Source: Karstenula rhodostoma CBS 690.94 (lineage: Eukaryota; Ascomycota; Dothideomycetes; Pleosporales; Didymosphaeriaceae). Taken from it: a stretch of 64,000 nt of DNA. The notes beneath the pieces were generated by a model. That model saw only the letters and a program-made list of their open reading frames with translations, was not told the DNA's origin and made no database searches. The first letter of the stretch is position 1. Each line of letters opens with the position of its first letter. A program made the position numbers and the translations under genes. Positions 24,501-37,850 of this stretch are shown here, piece after piece. The stretch covers positions 524,184 through 588,183 of the forward strand of contig MU001516.1 of assembly GCA_010093485.1 (NCBI GenBank). The letters run 5' to 3'.

Positions 24501-25500
24501 AGAATAAATATTTCTAGAAATAAATAAAGTAAAAACTATTCTAGCCTAATAAAGTCTCTATATTAATAAATATATAATTTATAATACTTAGACTATTCTT
24601 TAAAATAAATATAAAGCTATATACTTTAAATAAATTAATAAAATTAAAAAAATAAAAAGAAATAAATAGAATATAAACTTACTATATAATTTTTAAATAT
24701 ACTTTATAAAAATAGTTAATTTTAGAAATAACTATAAAGTAAAAAGGATTATTTTAAAACTAAACTAAATTATAAAAATATACTTTATATTAGAATAATA
24801 TAACTAACTACTTCTACTATATATTTAAAATAGAAATTAGAATATAAAAAAATTAGATATATAGTAAAAAAAATAGTAATATTATATATTTATATTTTAC
24901 TAAGCTAATAACTAGATAATATATAAGGGATACTTTTATAGAGAAATATAAATAAATTAATACCCTATCTAATTCTAAATAAAGTATAATTATCTCTTAT
25001 TTAAATTTTTTATTTAGGTAATATACTAGTTATATAATATAGGCTTAATATAAATAAGTAAATAAAATATTTAAATAAAATATATATTATTTAAACTCTC
25101 TATTCTTTCTATTCCTTACTTTTATTTATTTTATTTTTTAATACTCTTTTATTATCTCTACTATAGTTTTTATTTCTATTACCCTTAGTTACTATAATAC
25201 CTCTAGTATTATAAGTATAGTAACTAGCTAGATTTAACTAGAAAAAATACTAGATATACTAAATTTTTTTAAAAATTTCTAAATAATATAGCCCTAGCTA
25301 ATAGACTACTTTTAACTAAATAAATAATAAGCTAGAAACTTTTCTATAAACCTCTATAATAACTATTAATTTAATATAAATTAGAACCTATTATAATAGA
25401 AATTAATTTACTAATATTATTTAATATATAGTTTTCCTTTTTTTTTATTATCTCTCCTTTTCTATTTATAGAATTATATTAATTTAATATATTTATTATA

Positions 25501-25700
25501 TTTACTACTACTATACTTCTATACTAATATAGAGGGGAATATTAAAAAGTTTTCTATATACCTCTATATACCTATAACTACTATACTTTTATACTAGTTT
25601 AAGGGGGAATATTAAAAAGTTTTCTATATACCTCTATATACCTATAACTACTATTCTCTTATATTAGTCTAAAAGGAAATATTAAAAAGTTTTCTAAATA
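25501..25700 (+). repeat. 70-bp G-run triple repeat, copy 2
   Basis: ATTAAAAAGTTTTCTATATA recurs with an exact 70-bp period, at 25,541, 25,611 and 25,681 (the third with small changes). Each is preceded by a run of G (GAGGGGAAT, AAGGGGGAAT, AAAAGGAAAT). The same triple array is at 38,931, 39,001 and 39,071 in copy 4. Confidence 0.88.
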
Positions 25701-28700
25701 CCTTCTATATATTTATAATATATTATCTAATATAGAGATTTTTTTTTCTAGTATTTTAAATTTAGAAAAGTATATTAATAAATTTAGTTTTCTAAACTAG
25801 TATAATCTAGACTCTAACTAGCCTTTTTTACCTTAATTAAATTTAAATAAAGCTGGCCTTACTATATTTAACCTAGCTACGAAATAAAAATATACTAGAT
25901 TACTAAGCCTATATACTTTTATTTTCTAAGTATAAATTAGATATATAAATACTTTCTAAAACTTTTCTAATTATCCTTTTAATAACTAATTACTAAATAA
26001 TATACCTATTATTTTTTTTAAAAATAAAATATTTAACTATAGTAATAGTAGAGATATAGAGGATATAATAATTAATAAAATAAAAATAATCTTAATTTAT
26101 ATAAATAAAACCCTATATATATTAGACTTAGTACTTTTTTTAAAATAGATTACTAGTCTTAAAAATTTTACTAATAAAATACTTACTATATTTTCTAATA
26201 CCTTTATCTAAATATATATTATAAATCTACTTATTATTTTAGTCTATAAAGAAATTATATAGTATATTAAATTTAGTAAATAGTTATTAAGTCTAGATAG
26301 AGTAGTTAAAGAGGATATTTTAAAAATAAATAAAATTCTATTATTTACTACTTTATCTAAAATATAATAGTTCTAGAATCTAATATTTTATTAGGCCTAC
26401 TTTATAAAAAAAATAGAGTATATTTTTATCTAACCTATATAATTATTTTTTAACTAAATAAAAATTAAAAGAGAAAATATAATTCTTATATACCTATAAA
26501 TTAATTATAAAATTATTCTATAATTAAACTAACCCCTTAATAAAATATATACCCTTAAAAACTTAATAATATTAATCTAAAAGGGTTATATAAAGGCCTT
26601 TATTATATAAATATAATCTAGTACTATTAGAGTATAGAATAGAAAGATAAATATATAAACTATATAAAAGGTAACTAATAATATTAGCTTTTAAAATATA
26701 CTTTCTTATCTGGCTATAAAATAGTTAAAGACTAATAATTTAATTTCTAAACTAGAGAAGAATCTACTTATATATAATAATACTACCCCTAGTATAATAA
26801 AACTATAATATATTTAAGAAATATTAAATAAGAAAGTTTTTATATTTTTTCTAGTTAATATTAAAAAAAAAAATACTTATACTCTATAGAATTTAACTAT
26901 TAAGGCCTAGCTAGAGAAGTCTATATATTTATACCTAATAATAGTTTATATAATAAATATAGATACTACTAAATATTAATTATATAGAGCCTCTATTAAT
27001 ATACTCTAGAAATATATAAAATACTATCTATATAATATTAAAACTATTATAAATTCTAATTAGACTAAGAATTTAATTATCTATATAGCTAATAATTTTT
27101 ATTAAAAATACTTAAAAATTACTCTACTAGTTTCTTAATCTATAATAGAGAATAGTATATTAGTATTCTATATACTAGAAATAATTACTAAAGAGGAAAT
27201 AGAAATAATTTATAAAAATATTAAAAATACTATAGTAGAGAACGACTATAATATACTATAAAGAAGTAAATAGAATAAAATAACTAATATAGTATTTCTT
27301 TTTACTAAGTAAATAAATAATTATAGTATAGAAATTTTTAAAATAGGTAGTAATAATAGTATATTTACTCTAATATACCTTAAAAAGGCCTATACCTCTA
27401 TATATATTACTAATATAAAATATAAATTAATATTATATATAATACTCTCTTTTAAATAATAATAGATAGTTACTATAAAATAGATAGCTAATATACTAAC
27501 TAGTATTAATAAAGTAATACCTATTAAAGATAGAATTATTATTAATATAATTAATTTAGATAAAACTATCTAAGTAGGGGTAATTATACTTAAGATATAT
27601 TTTTAATAAATTTATAGAAAACTTTTTTATAAACCCCCTAGCTATATTTTATTCTATTCTACTAACTTATTATAAATTATACTAGATTATAAATACTATC
27701 TTAACCTAAAACTTACTAATATCTATAAAAAATAACCTATTTAGCCTACTATAAACTTAAATTATAAATAGTTTAGAAATAAATCTAGACCTTTTTTTTA
27801 TTTTATCTTAGTTAGACTTTACTATTAAATAGTAACTAAGCTTATATAAATATTAATTTACTTTACTATTTTTATAATTTTCTTTAATAAATTATTAGCT
27901 ATATCTAGTTTTAAAGTAGTTACTAGTTTCCCTAATACTAATTTAAGTATTTAGAATTATAAGGATTTTTATAATTAGTATATTATTTTTATAGCCTTCT
28001 ATAATTATATAGCTAAGTTTACTAGCCCCTATACTTTCTAGTCCTATATTAAGGAGAATATTAAATTATTTACTAAAAAAAATAATTTTAAGCTAGATAA
28101 ATTTAACTTTTAGAACTATAAAATATAATCTAATTCCCTACTAACTAAACCCCTAAATAAGTATATTTATACTTTTAATTATAAGTTTAGACTAGTATTT
28201 TATAATAAGGTATAAGATTTTCTATAGAATTAAAACTCTATATAAAGAACTATTTTATAGTTATATTTATATAAATTATTTCTATTATTAAACTATTCTA
28301 TATTTAGGGGTATAGAAAATATTAGAAACTACTTAAAACTACTAGAGGATTTAAACCTTTTTAATAAGTTTACTAAGTAGGAGGATAAATATTATAAGAA
28401 GTTAGCTAAAACTAGCTATATTATAGAATTCTATCTAGATTATAATAACTTCTATCTACTTAATAAGGAGGATTCTAAGTAAGTTCCCCTATAAAAAGGT
28501 TAAAAAACTTTTCTATATTTTCTTTTAATATATACTAATAATATATAGTATATACTTTAGATTTCTATATAGTAACTAGGTAGAGTTTATAATAAATACT
28601 CTAAGCCCTATTTATAATAAATAGATTACTTAAAAAAAACTTATATAATTAATTATAATATATTTTATACTTAAATATAACTTTAATAGTACTATTATTT

Positions 28701-29157
28701 CTAAATTTAGAAATACTATTAATTAGTCTATTTTACTAAAATACTATTATACTATTAAATAAATATTTATACTATTAAATAAGTATATTTATAATAATTA
28801 GTTTATATATTAGTTTAAGTATATATTTATAATATATAAAAGCTCTAGTAGTTAAAATATTTCTATAGTTAATATCTATATTTAAAAAACTATCTAGATT
28901 ATTAAGTTTTATCCTTTCCTTAGATATCTATATATTAAGATTAATATAGAGAAGTAATCTAAGAATTTTATATATAAATATAATAATAATTATCTTAATT
29001 TAAAATATAATCTAGACTATAAATTCTAGTTTTATAACTAGTTTCTCCTCTTTAAAAAGTATAATATACTCCCTAAAAGTAGTTTAAAAAAATATAGTAA
29101 TTATATTTAGTAATTATTTAAAAAAATACTAGATATAGATTATAATACTATTTCTAA
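25700..29157 (+). pseudogene. Downstream coding-like tract of helicase element, copy 2
   Basis: Plus-strand frames here are long apart from TAA/TAG stops, for example around 27,340-27,580 (reading LIYLKKAYTSIYITNIKYKL) and 28,080-28,480 (reading FYLDYNNFYLLNKED). They recur in copy 4 (39,100-41,390 and 46,930-48,080). I do not recognise a domain. They may be one or more further genes of the element. Confidence 0.3.
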
Positions 29158-29218
29158 GTATATTAGATTATAGAATATATATTATATATCCTATAAAAAG
29201 TAATATATACACGAAATA

Positions 29219-29555
29219 GTAATACTAATTATTCTATTAACTAATATTTAATATTCTATTAATTAATACTTAATATTCTATTAACTAATACTAATTATCC
29301 TATTAACTAATATTTAATATTCTATTAACTAATACTTAATATTCTATTAACTAATATTAATTATTCTATTAATTAATACTTAATATCCTATTAACTAATA
29401 TTAATTATTCTATTAACTAATATTTAATATCCTATTAACTAATACTAATTATCCTATTAACTAATATTTAATATTCTATTAACTAATATTTAATATTCTA
29501 TTAACTAATATTAATTATTTTATTAACTAATACTAATTATTTTATTAACTAATAT
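29219..29555 (+). repeat. 22-bp tandem array, copy 3 (about 15 units, no gap)
   Basis: This is the longest fully sequenced array of the window. The units alternate CTATTAACTAATA with TTTAATATT, CTTAATATT or CTAATTATT endings. The differences among units are almost all transitions. Confidence 0.88.
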
Positions 29556-29599
29556 CTAGTATCTAGAAACTATAATAGGGGTAATTAAAAAAGTTTAAT

Positions 29600-31000
29600 T
29601 TTTCTATAATTCCTTTTAATATAATTCTTTATATATATCTAAACTTTTCTATTAACCTCTATTATAAGGTATATTCTTCTATATACTAATATTACTAAAA
29701 CTTTTCTTTTTAATAGTATAATATATTAGTTATAGATCTCTTACTAAGTTATATCTTACTAAATTACTATTTAATAGTTCCTCTAATAATAATTTTTTAA
29801 AAGGTAGTTTATCTATTATATAGGTAATATATATATCCTTAATTATTATAAAATTTTTAAATATTTTCTTATTATACTTTATAACTATATCTATCTAGAA
29901 GCTAAACTATATTATAATTATACCTCTTTTAATATATATATTTAAGATAGTATTTTAAGGTAAAATTATAAATATTTTAATTCTAAATTTTATTCTTAGT
30001 ATATACTACCTCTTTCCTATTTTTAGCTATTTTCTAAACTCTTTTTATATAAATAGATCTATATACTTTATAACTTCTTCCTCTTCTACTATATAATATA
30101 AAATTCTAAATAAGTATTTTTTTACTATAATTATATAGTCTTTTTTTTATTTACTAGATAATACTTTTTACTTCTATACTATTATTTCTATTACTTTAAA
30201 TTTTATTTAAATTACTATCTATATTTATTACTATTTTATCTCCCTAATAATTCTAATAGTCTAGTCCTACTTTATTATTATATATAATAATATAAACCTT
30301 ACTATATTCCTCTTTATAAGGCTAGACTCTATATATATACCTTTTAAATATTATAATAATATTAGTTAGTTTTATTTTTAATTTATATTACTTTCTTTAT
30401 TTCTTTTAGATAATATACCTTTCTCTATTATAAATTTACTTACTCTATTTTCTATATTAGTAAAAAACTTCTTTTTTTTCTTATACTATACTCTCTATAT
30501 CTATAGTATTATTTTCTAATCTTATAAATAGTTTACTATTTTAACTATTATAGCTCTACTAATTATATTACCTATTATATCTATACCTATTTCTAGTAAA
30601 CTCTAAGTAAACTTTTTATATCTTTATTTTTTTTTATTTATTATAATATTTTTAATTATTATAATAGATAAGTTTTATATATTTACTATTTTTTATATTA
30701 TTACCTTTTCTAATTTCTATTTTAGTCTTTTATTTACCTTTTTTATACTAATTTTCTTTAGTTACTCTTTTCTTTTTTTTTTTATACTTTAGTTCTTCTT
30801 TTTATTATTTTATCTTTTAGTATACCTCTTTTTAATACTAACCCTACTAGTACTTTTATATATTTTTTTAATATTAATTTTTTTATTCTTTATTATCTAA
30901 CTCTTATACTCTTATATAATAAACTAGGTAATATTTTTTTTTAAAATATATTAATATATCTATTATACTATATCCTTTAGTATAGATATTATAAAAATAT
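29600..31000 (-). pseudogene. Minus-strand coding-like tract of helicase element, copy 3
   Basis: This is colinear with the tracts in copies 1, 2 and 4. It is the only coding-like part in this short copy, so the minus-strand gene travels or survives without the helicase. The product is unknown. Confidence 0.4.
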
Positions 31001-31424
31001 TACTAATAAAATTATTCTTATTATATACTTTTCTATATATAGGGTTTCTAGAATATATAACTTTATATATATACTATAGTATATCTAGTAAATTACTTTT
31101 ATTTAGTTTTTTTTCTTTATAAATATCTAATAGTATATATACTATTATTACTAATATATTTATTATTTAATATTAATAGTTATATTACCCTTATTATATA
31201 CTAATATATAATATTTTTCTAGTCTAGCTTAATAGTTATCTAATTTTAGTCTAAACTATAGCTAAAATTAAATAGTACTATATATTCCCTCTACCTTAGT
31301 AGTCTACTAATTTTAACCTAGATTAGGGCTAAAATTAAGGCTACTTTCTCTATTTACTATAGCCTAAGTATATTAGGTTATAGGATATATACTATATATC
31401 CTATAAAAAATAGTATATATACGA

Positions 31425-31593
31425 AGTAGTAATACCTAATATTTTATTAACTAATATCTAGTATTCTATTAACTAATACTAATTATCCTANNNNNNNNNN
31501 NNNNNNNNNNNNNNNNNNNNNNNNNNNNNNNNNNNNNNNNNNNNNNNNNNNNNNNNNNNNNNNNNNNNNNNNNNNNNNNNNNNNNNNNNNNNN
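31425..31593 (+). repeat. 22-bp tandem array, copy 4, mostly an assembly gap
   Basis: A few units are visible before 103 N (31,491-31,593). Sequence resumes at TAGAAACTATAATAGGGG, the conserved right flank of the array. The array probably was too repetitive to assemble. Confidence 0.8.
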
Positions 31594-31639
31594 TAGAAAC
31601 TATAATAGGGGTAGTTAGAAAAGTTTAACTTTTCTATAA

Positions 31640-33040
31640 CCCCCCTTAGTATAATCCTTTATATATATCTAAACTTTTCTATTAATCTCTATTATAAGGT
31701 ATATTCTCCTATATATTAATATTACTAAAACTTTCCTCTTTAATAATATAATATACTAGCTATAGACCTTTTATTAAGTTATATCTTATTAAGTTACTAT
31801 TTAATAATTTCTTTAGTAATAATTTTTTAGAAGGTAGTTTATTTATTATATAGGCGATATATATATTCTTAATTACTATAAAATCCTTAAATACCTCTTT
31901 ATTATACTTTATAACTATATTTATTTAGAAACTAAACTATACTATAGTTATACCTCTTTTAATATATATATTTAAGATAGTATTCTAAGGTAAAATTATA
32001 AATATTCTAATTTTAAACTTTACCTTTAATATATATTACCTCTTTTCTACCTTTAATTATTTTCTAAACTTTTTCTATATAAATAGGTCTATATACTTTA
32101 TAACTTCTTCCCCTTTTAATATATAATATAAAACTCTAAATAAGTATTCCTTTACTATAGTTATATAGTTTCTTTTTTATTTACTAGATAGTATTTTTTA
32201 CTTCTATACTATTATTTCTATTACTTTAAATTCTATCTAAATTACTATCTATATTTATTACTACCTTATTTTTCTAATAATTCTAATAGTCTAGTTCTAC
32301 TTTACTATTATATATAGTAATATAAACCTTACTATATCCCCCTTTATAAAACTAGACTTTATATATATACCTCTTAAATACTATAATAGTACTAGCTAGT
32401 TTTATTTTTAATTTATATTACTTCTTCTATTTTCTTTAAATAATATATTTTCTTCTACTATAAGTTTACTTACTCTATTTTCTATATTAGTAAAAAACCT
32501 TTTTCCCTTTTTATATTATACTCTTTATATCTATAATATTATTTTTTAATTTTATAAATAGTCTACTACTTTAACTACTATAGCCCTACTAATTATACTA
32601 TCTATTATATCTATACCTACTTCTAGTAAATCCTAGGTAAACTTTCTATATTTCTACTCCTCTTTACTTATTATAATATTTTTAGCTATTATAGTAGATA
32701 AGTTTTATATATTTACTACCTTTTATATTATTATCTCTTTTAACTTCTATTTTAGTCTCTTATTTACCTCTTTTATACTAGCTTTTTTTAGTTACTCTTT
32801 TCTTTTTTTTTTTATACTTTAGTTCTCCTCTTTATTATTCTATCTCTTAGTATACCTTTTCTTAATACTAACCCTATTAGTATTTTTATATACTTCCTTA
32901 ATATTAGTTTCTTTATTCTTTACTATCTAACTCTTATACTTTTATATAATAAACTAGGTAATATTCTTTTTTAAAGTATATTAATATATCTATTATACTA
33001 TATTCTCTAGTATAGATACTATAAAAATATTACTAATAGA
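31640..33040 (-). pseudogene. Minus-strand coding-like tract of helicase element, copy 4 (best copy)
   Basis: This is the clearest copy of an unrecognised gene. On the minus strand about 31,745-31,905 reads EVFKDFIVIKNIYIAYIINK, then LPSKKLLLKKLLNSNLI. Farther along it reads VKEYLFRVLYYILKGEEVIK and KGDIVRFILLYIIVK. Stops are TAG or TAA where Trp or Gln would be plausible, which is what RIP would leave of a real gene. It is Lys/Glu-rich, with very Lys/Glu-rich runs toward the C-terminal part. It is divergently arranged to the helicase tract, with about 400 bp between them. No motif was recognised, so no function is proposed. Confidence 0.45.
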
Positions 33041-33479
33041 GTTATTTTTATTATATACTTTTCTATATATAGGGCCCCTAGAATATATAGTTTTATATAT
33101 ATACTATAGTATATTTAGTAAATTACTCTTAATTAGTTTCTTTTCTTTATAAATATCTAATAGTATATATACTATTATTACTAGTATATTTATTATCTAA
33201 TATTAGTAACTATATTATCCTTATTATATACTAATATATAATATTTTTCTAGTCTAGCTTAATAGCTATTTAATTTTAGTCTAGACTATAGCTAAAATTA
33301 AATAGTACTATATATTCCCTCTACCTTAGTAGTCTACTAATTTTAATCTAAATTAGGGCTAAAATTAAGGCTACCTCTCCTATTTATTATAGTCTAAGTA
33401 ATATTTATCTATTTTAATAAAGTTTATAACTTTATATTCTATATATTATATTACTATACTCTCCTTTCTAATAAGGTAT

Positions 33480-36400
33480 TTTTTTACTTTAGTAGAGAAT
33501 ACTATAATACTACTATACCTAAATAAAGATATAAAATCTAAGAGTTAGTTAATAACCTATTTAATAACTATTCTTTTCTATAGAACTATAAAGACTTTAT
33601 TATCCCTATTAAGGCTAAAATACTCTATCCTAGTCTACTAGTATATAGTAATAGTTATTATTATAATATATATAGCTTAATTATTACTAGAGCTACTATA
33701 AAATATAATATATTTACCTACTTATATAATAGTTATATAATCTATAACTATTTTTATAATAGTATAACTAAGTATAGTCTCTAGTACTCTAACTATATTA
33801 GAATAATTATAAGCTAATAGTTCTTTTTTTCTATCCTACTCCTATTTACCTATCTTAGTATAACCTACTAATTTAAAGTATCTTTTACTAGTATTATAGA
33901 AATCCTATCTAAGCTATATAGTACCCCTATATTTCTAATTAATTTATATTTTAATTTTTATTACTCTTAATTTATATTATTTCTAGCTAAGCCTATTACT
34001 TCTACTATATAACTAAATTATAATATAGCCTCTTCTCTAAAGTTTTAGTTATAATATACTTTAGTATAAATATAGTATATATAGAAATAATAGTTATAAT
34101 TTATACTTAATATATTTTTTATATCTATAAACCTATAGATAGTATATACTAGATTCTTAGAGGTCTTTACTAGTATTACTATATAGTAAGTATACCTAGT
34201 GTTTATTACTATATTTAAAGCTAAATTTAAATTTAAACTCTTCTATCTATATACTACTATAAAGAGTATAGCTTATATATAGTAAAATATAGTAATAAAA
34301 ACCTTTTACTTTATATAAATCTAAGTAATATAGGAGTATAAATATAATATTTCTATAGTCTCTATTAAATTTTACTAAGACTTTACTTTTTACTATACTA
34401 ATTCTTTTTAGAAAATCTTCCTCTTTTTCTTTTATACTTTATCTCCTAGGGCTATATAACCTAAGACTCTTTATTTATAAAAATATTAGTAACTAGCTTA
34501 GAAATAGGTTATAACCTATTTAGATATAATAGAAGTTCCCCCTATTATTAAAGAGTACTATAACTATATATATTTAAACCTATTTAAAGAATATTATTAT
34601 ACTTTCTAATTCTTTTTACTAGAATAAACTAGCTAGTCTATTTAGTTTAAACTTATTTTTATTACTTTAGTAGCCTTCCTTAGTCTCTCCCCCTAAGATA
34701 ATAGATTTTAAAAAACTTATAACTTTACTACTAATATATTAGCCCTTAAAAAGATATATAGGTTTACTAGTCTATAGTATCTCTAAGATATACTTTTCTA
34801 TATAATACCTATAGAGGCTCTAGATTATTTTAATTCTAATTTACTAATTTTTTAAAAGGAGACTAGCTTTCTTATTACTAAGCTAAATAACTATAAGGTA
34901 GAGGATTAAAATAGAGAGCTATATAATATATTTAAAATATAGATATATAACTATTTTACTATAGAGTATTCTACTTTTATAAATTAGTTTATTAATATAG
35001 TATACTTCTTTAATACCTTTTAGTATAGAGAGAACTTAGATACCTTTATTTACTAGAATAGGGATAGTATAACTATTTATAAAATTAAAATAGATTTTAC
35101 TTTATTCTTTTCTATAGTAAGTAACCTATTTAAAAAGGTATTTATTCTTTTCTACTAACTAGTATTTATATAGATATAGGTAGGGCTACTCTCTATTTTA
35201 TAGAATATACTAAAAGAAGACCTAAAAAATATAACCCCTAGTTTTAGTATTTTTAATATAGATAACTTATAACTTAAGTATAATACTAGTTTTATTATCT
35301 AATAGCTTTTATAATTATTTAATATAAAGGACTCTAAAGGTTATTTACTTACTAGTATTAAAGATTATATCTAGGTATAGTAGTACTATAACCTTATTTA
35401 AAAATTCCTTAGTATACTCTTAAATCTTATATATTTTATAAGTGGCTAGTCTAGCTATAATACTAAGGTATTAAGCTTATAACTTAAAAATAGTTATATA
35501 ACTAGTATCTAGAATATATTTCTCTATAATAGCCTTATTACTATTATTCCTTAATACTATAAAGGCTATAATAAAGATAAGTCTATAAAGACTATTTACT
35601 ATTTTTTTTTTTATAAAGTAGATAGCCTTTTAGTCTAGTATATCTAGCTTATTCATCCTTTCTACCTTACTATATAGGGATAAATTAATAAGGAGATATA
35701 TAACTATTACTATAATTAAGTCTAGAACTATCTACTTTAACTAGACCTACTTAGTAAGTAATAGATTATTTCTTAGGCTCTTAGTTATATTATAAGGTAG
35801 GTAATATTTTATTAGATAGAAAAAGAGATTAATATTAGTATAATATATTATCTTCTTATTACCTTTAATAGAAAGCTTTCTACTACTAATTACCTACTAT
35901 AGGAATTATTAAAGGAGGAGATTAATAAAATAATAAATAAAGTAGAGGTAAAAGTCTATAAAATATAAGCTAGCTATTTACTAGAAATAGCCTATATAGT
36001 CTATACTCTAGATATTTTAAAAATTTTTACTTATAAGTTTAATAATTTAGAGGTATATTTTAAGATATCTACTAAATAGTATAAGGCCCTAGGGTTTCTT
36101 CTAATCTAAGAGGAAAAAACTCTCTAGAAAACTAAAAAAGCTATCTATTCTAATTATCTAGATATTAATATAGTATAACTATTATAAGAAAATTTTAGAA
36201 AGTTAACTTAGTTTAAAGAATAATAAGAGTAAACTCTCTATATAATTTTAATAGAAAAGAATATAGTTATCTATATTATAGATACTAGATCTAATAAAAA
36301 ATTTTTTTTTTTCCTTTTTACTTACTTTTTAGACTATAGTTAGACTATTATTATTATTTTACTAGTAGTATTCTACTCTAACCTTTTTTATTATTATTCT

Positions 36401-37850
36401 AAATTATAGATTAGAGCTACTATATAGTAGTAAGGAGTATATAATAAGTAAGTATCTATTATTTTAGTAATTTTTAAAAGTATTTTAAATAATTCCTTCT
36501 AGACCTATATTACTAGATAGAAAGTATTAGGAGTATTAGAGAGAATTATAATAGATAAGTTCTACTATATTATTCTTCTAAATATAGTCTATTACCCTTA
36601 CCTTTATAATCTCTATATATTTACTAAATATTATATCCCTTTTATACTCCTTTCTATAATCCTATTACCTACTAAATAAAACTAAGCCTTTTAACTTTTT
36701 AAACTTTTTATTAATATTATAACCTTTAGAGAGTTTATTATTTAGTCTAAAATCTAGTATAAGATTTATACCTTATATATAATAAGTATAGACCCTATAA
36801 TAGTTATAATAAAATATATTAAAAAGGTTTTCTAATTATATAAAAAGGTTTTTATTTATATTAACCTTATTATAACTATAGATATACTAGCTCTATAGCT
36901 TAACTATTCTAAGTACTATAGAAAAATAAAAGAGGAAAAATAATTTATAAGTTTAGTATAATTCTAGGTCTTAAAGATAGGTACTATAGTAACTATAAGT
37001 ACCCTTATAGAAGGCCTAGATATACTAGATATATATATAATACTATATTTTATATTATTAGTAAATTTCTATAGCCTTATCTAAATAGGTAAATAGATTA
37101 GTTAAAATAGTAAATCTAGTTTTACTAGACTAATACTAGTAGATACTATCCTTAATATATATTTTAATAAAACTAGTAATATAGTAAAAATACCTATTTT
37201 TACTTATATATAACTCTAGTCCCTAAATAAAGTCTACTATTATATTATTATTAATAGCTTTCTAAATAGTAATACCTTAAAAATAATATATACCCCTTTT
37301 AAGTAATTTTATAATATTTATATATTAAGATTCTATCCTTTTATATAAACTAGCTCTATTTAGATATTATAAACTTCCTAGTTAAAGAGATAGCTATTAG
37401 TAGTACTAATATTAATACTAATATACTAGAGTCTATTACCCTTATATACTCTAATACTCTATAACTATATTTATAGAAATATAATAATATCTATAAAATA
37501 ACCCTCTTTCTAAAATAAGTTTATATCTATATAGCCCTAGTATACTACCCTAATTTATAAATAGTAAACTCCCTATTATATATACCTTTTACCTCTACTA
37601 AATAAAAAAAAGAACTTAACTTTTTTATATAAAATACTAATAATACTAATAAATTATATACTAAGTTATTTTATAATAAATTACCTATTTATATAGCCTA
37701 CTAGAGACTATACTATATTACTTATTTTATTAAAGGAGACCCGTTTAAATATAGATAGAATTAGTATACTAGTATTAATAATAGCTAAGCTAAATATATT
37801 AGAAATATTATTATAATCTATTAGTATATTATAGATAATAAATAAATAAA
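33480..37850 (+). pseudogene. OrsD + RecQ-type helicase (telomere-linked helicase-like), copy 4
   Basis: Around 33,640-33,780 the frame reads NIYSLIITRATIKYNIFTYL then YNSYIIYNYF. TAT codons stand where Cys or His would give the C-x2-C ... H-x(3-5)-H pattern of OrsD-type domains; this is inference from RIP logic. The helicase motifs follow: DTRSNKKFFFF at the P-loop (about 36,285), IIIDKFYYIIL at DEFH (about 36,545-36,580), LLSIILLPT at the SATLP position (about 36,645), and GTIVTISTLIEGLDILDIYI (about 36,980-37,040), which is nearly intact motif V. RecQ-family helicases unwind DNA, and subtelomeric OrsD-RecQ genes are known in fungi. Many stops are present and none of it is functional. Confidence 0.75.

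Larger units (their letters stand above)
17941..29157 (+). mobile_element. Helicase element, copy 2 (longest uninterrupted copy)
   Basis: The order is leader (from 17,945), 22-bp array with a 10-N gap, minus-strand coding-like tract (about 18,240-19,620), plus-strand OrsD-like and RecQ-like tract (about 20,080-24,500), a 70-bp triple repeat (about 25,500-25,700), and further coding-like sequence up to 29,157. It is colinear with copy 4 throughout. At 29,157, after ATACTATTTCTAA, copy 3 begins, whereas copy 4 continues (48,081 onward). Similar elements with RecQ-type genes are known from fungal subtelomeres. Whether this one is a transposon or a subtelomeric repeat is open. Confidence 0.75.
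29158..31367 (+). mobile_element. Helicase element, copy 3 (2.2-kb left segment)
   Basis: Only the leader, 22-bp array and minus-strand tract are present. It ends at AGCCTAAGTA (31,361-31,370), and the leader of copy 4 follows without spacer. In copies 2 and 4 the equivalent CTAAGTA is followed by ATATTTATTTATTTT. The leaders of copies 3, 4 and 5 are themselves preceded by CTAAGTA. The segment could be a solo LTR-like unit of about 2.2 kb or a truncated tandem repeat unit. Confidence 0.7.

Noticed and set aside
25501..25700. 70-bp units as stacked LTR starts
   Set aside because: The G-run plus TATTAAAAAG looks like a polypurine tract and LTR edge, but three equal 70-bp units and no second LTR favour a minisatellite.
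12873..29555. 22-bp repeats as a CRISPR array
   Set aside because: The units are directly head-to-tail without unique spacers, vary by transitions, and the context is a eukaryotic RIP-damaged repeat.
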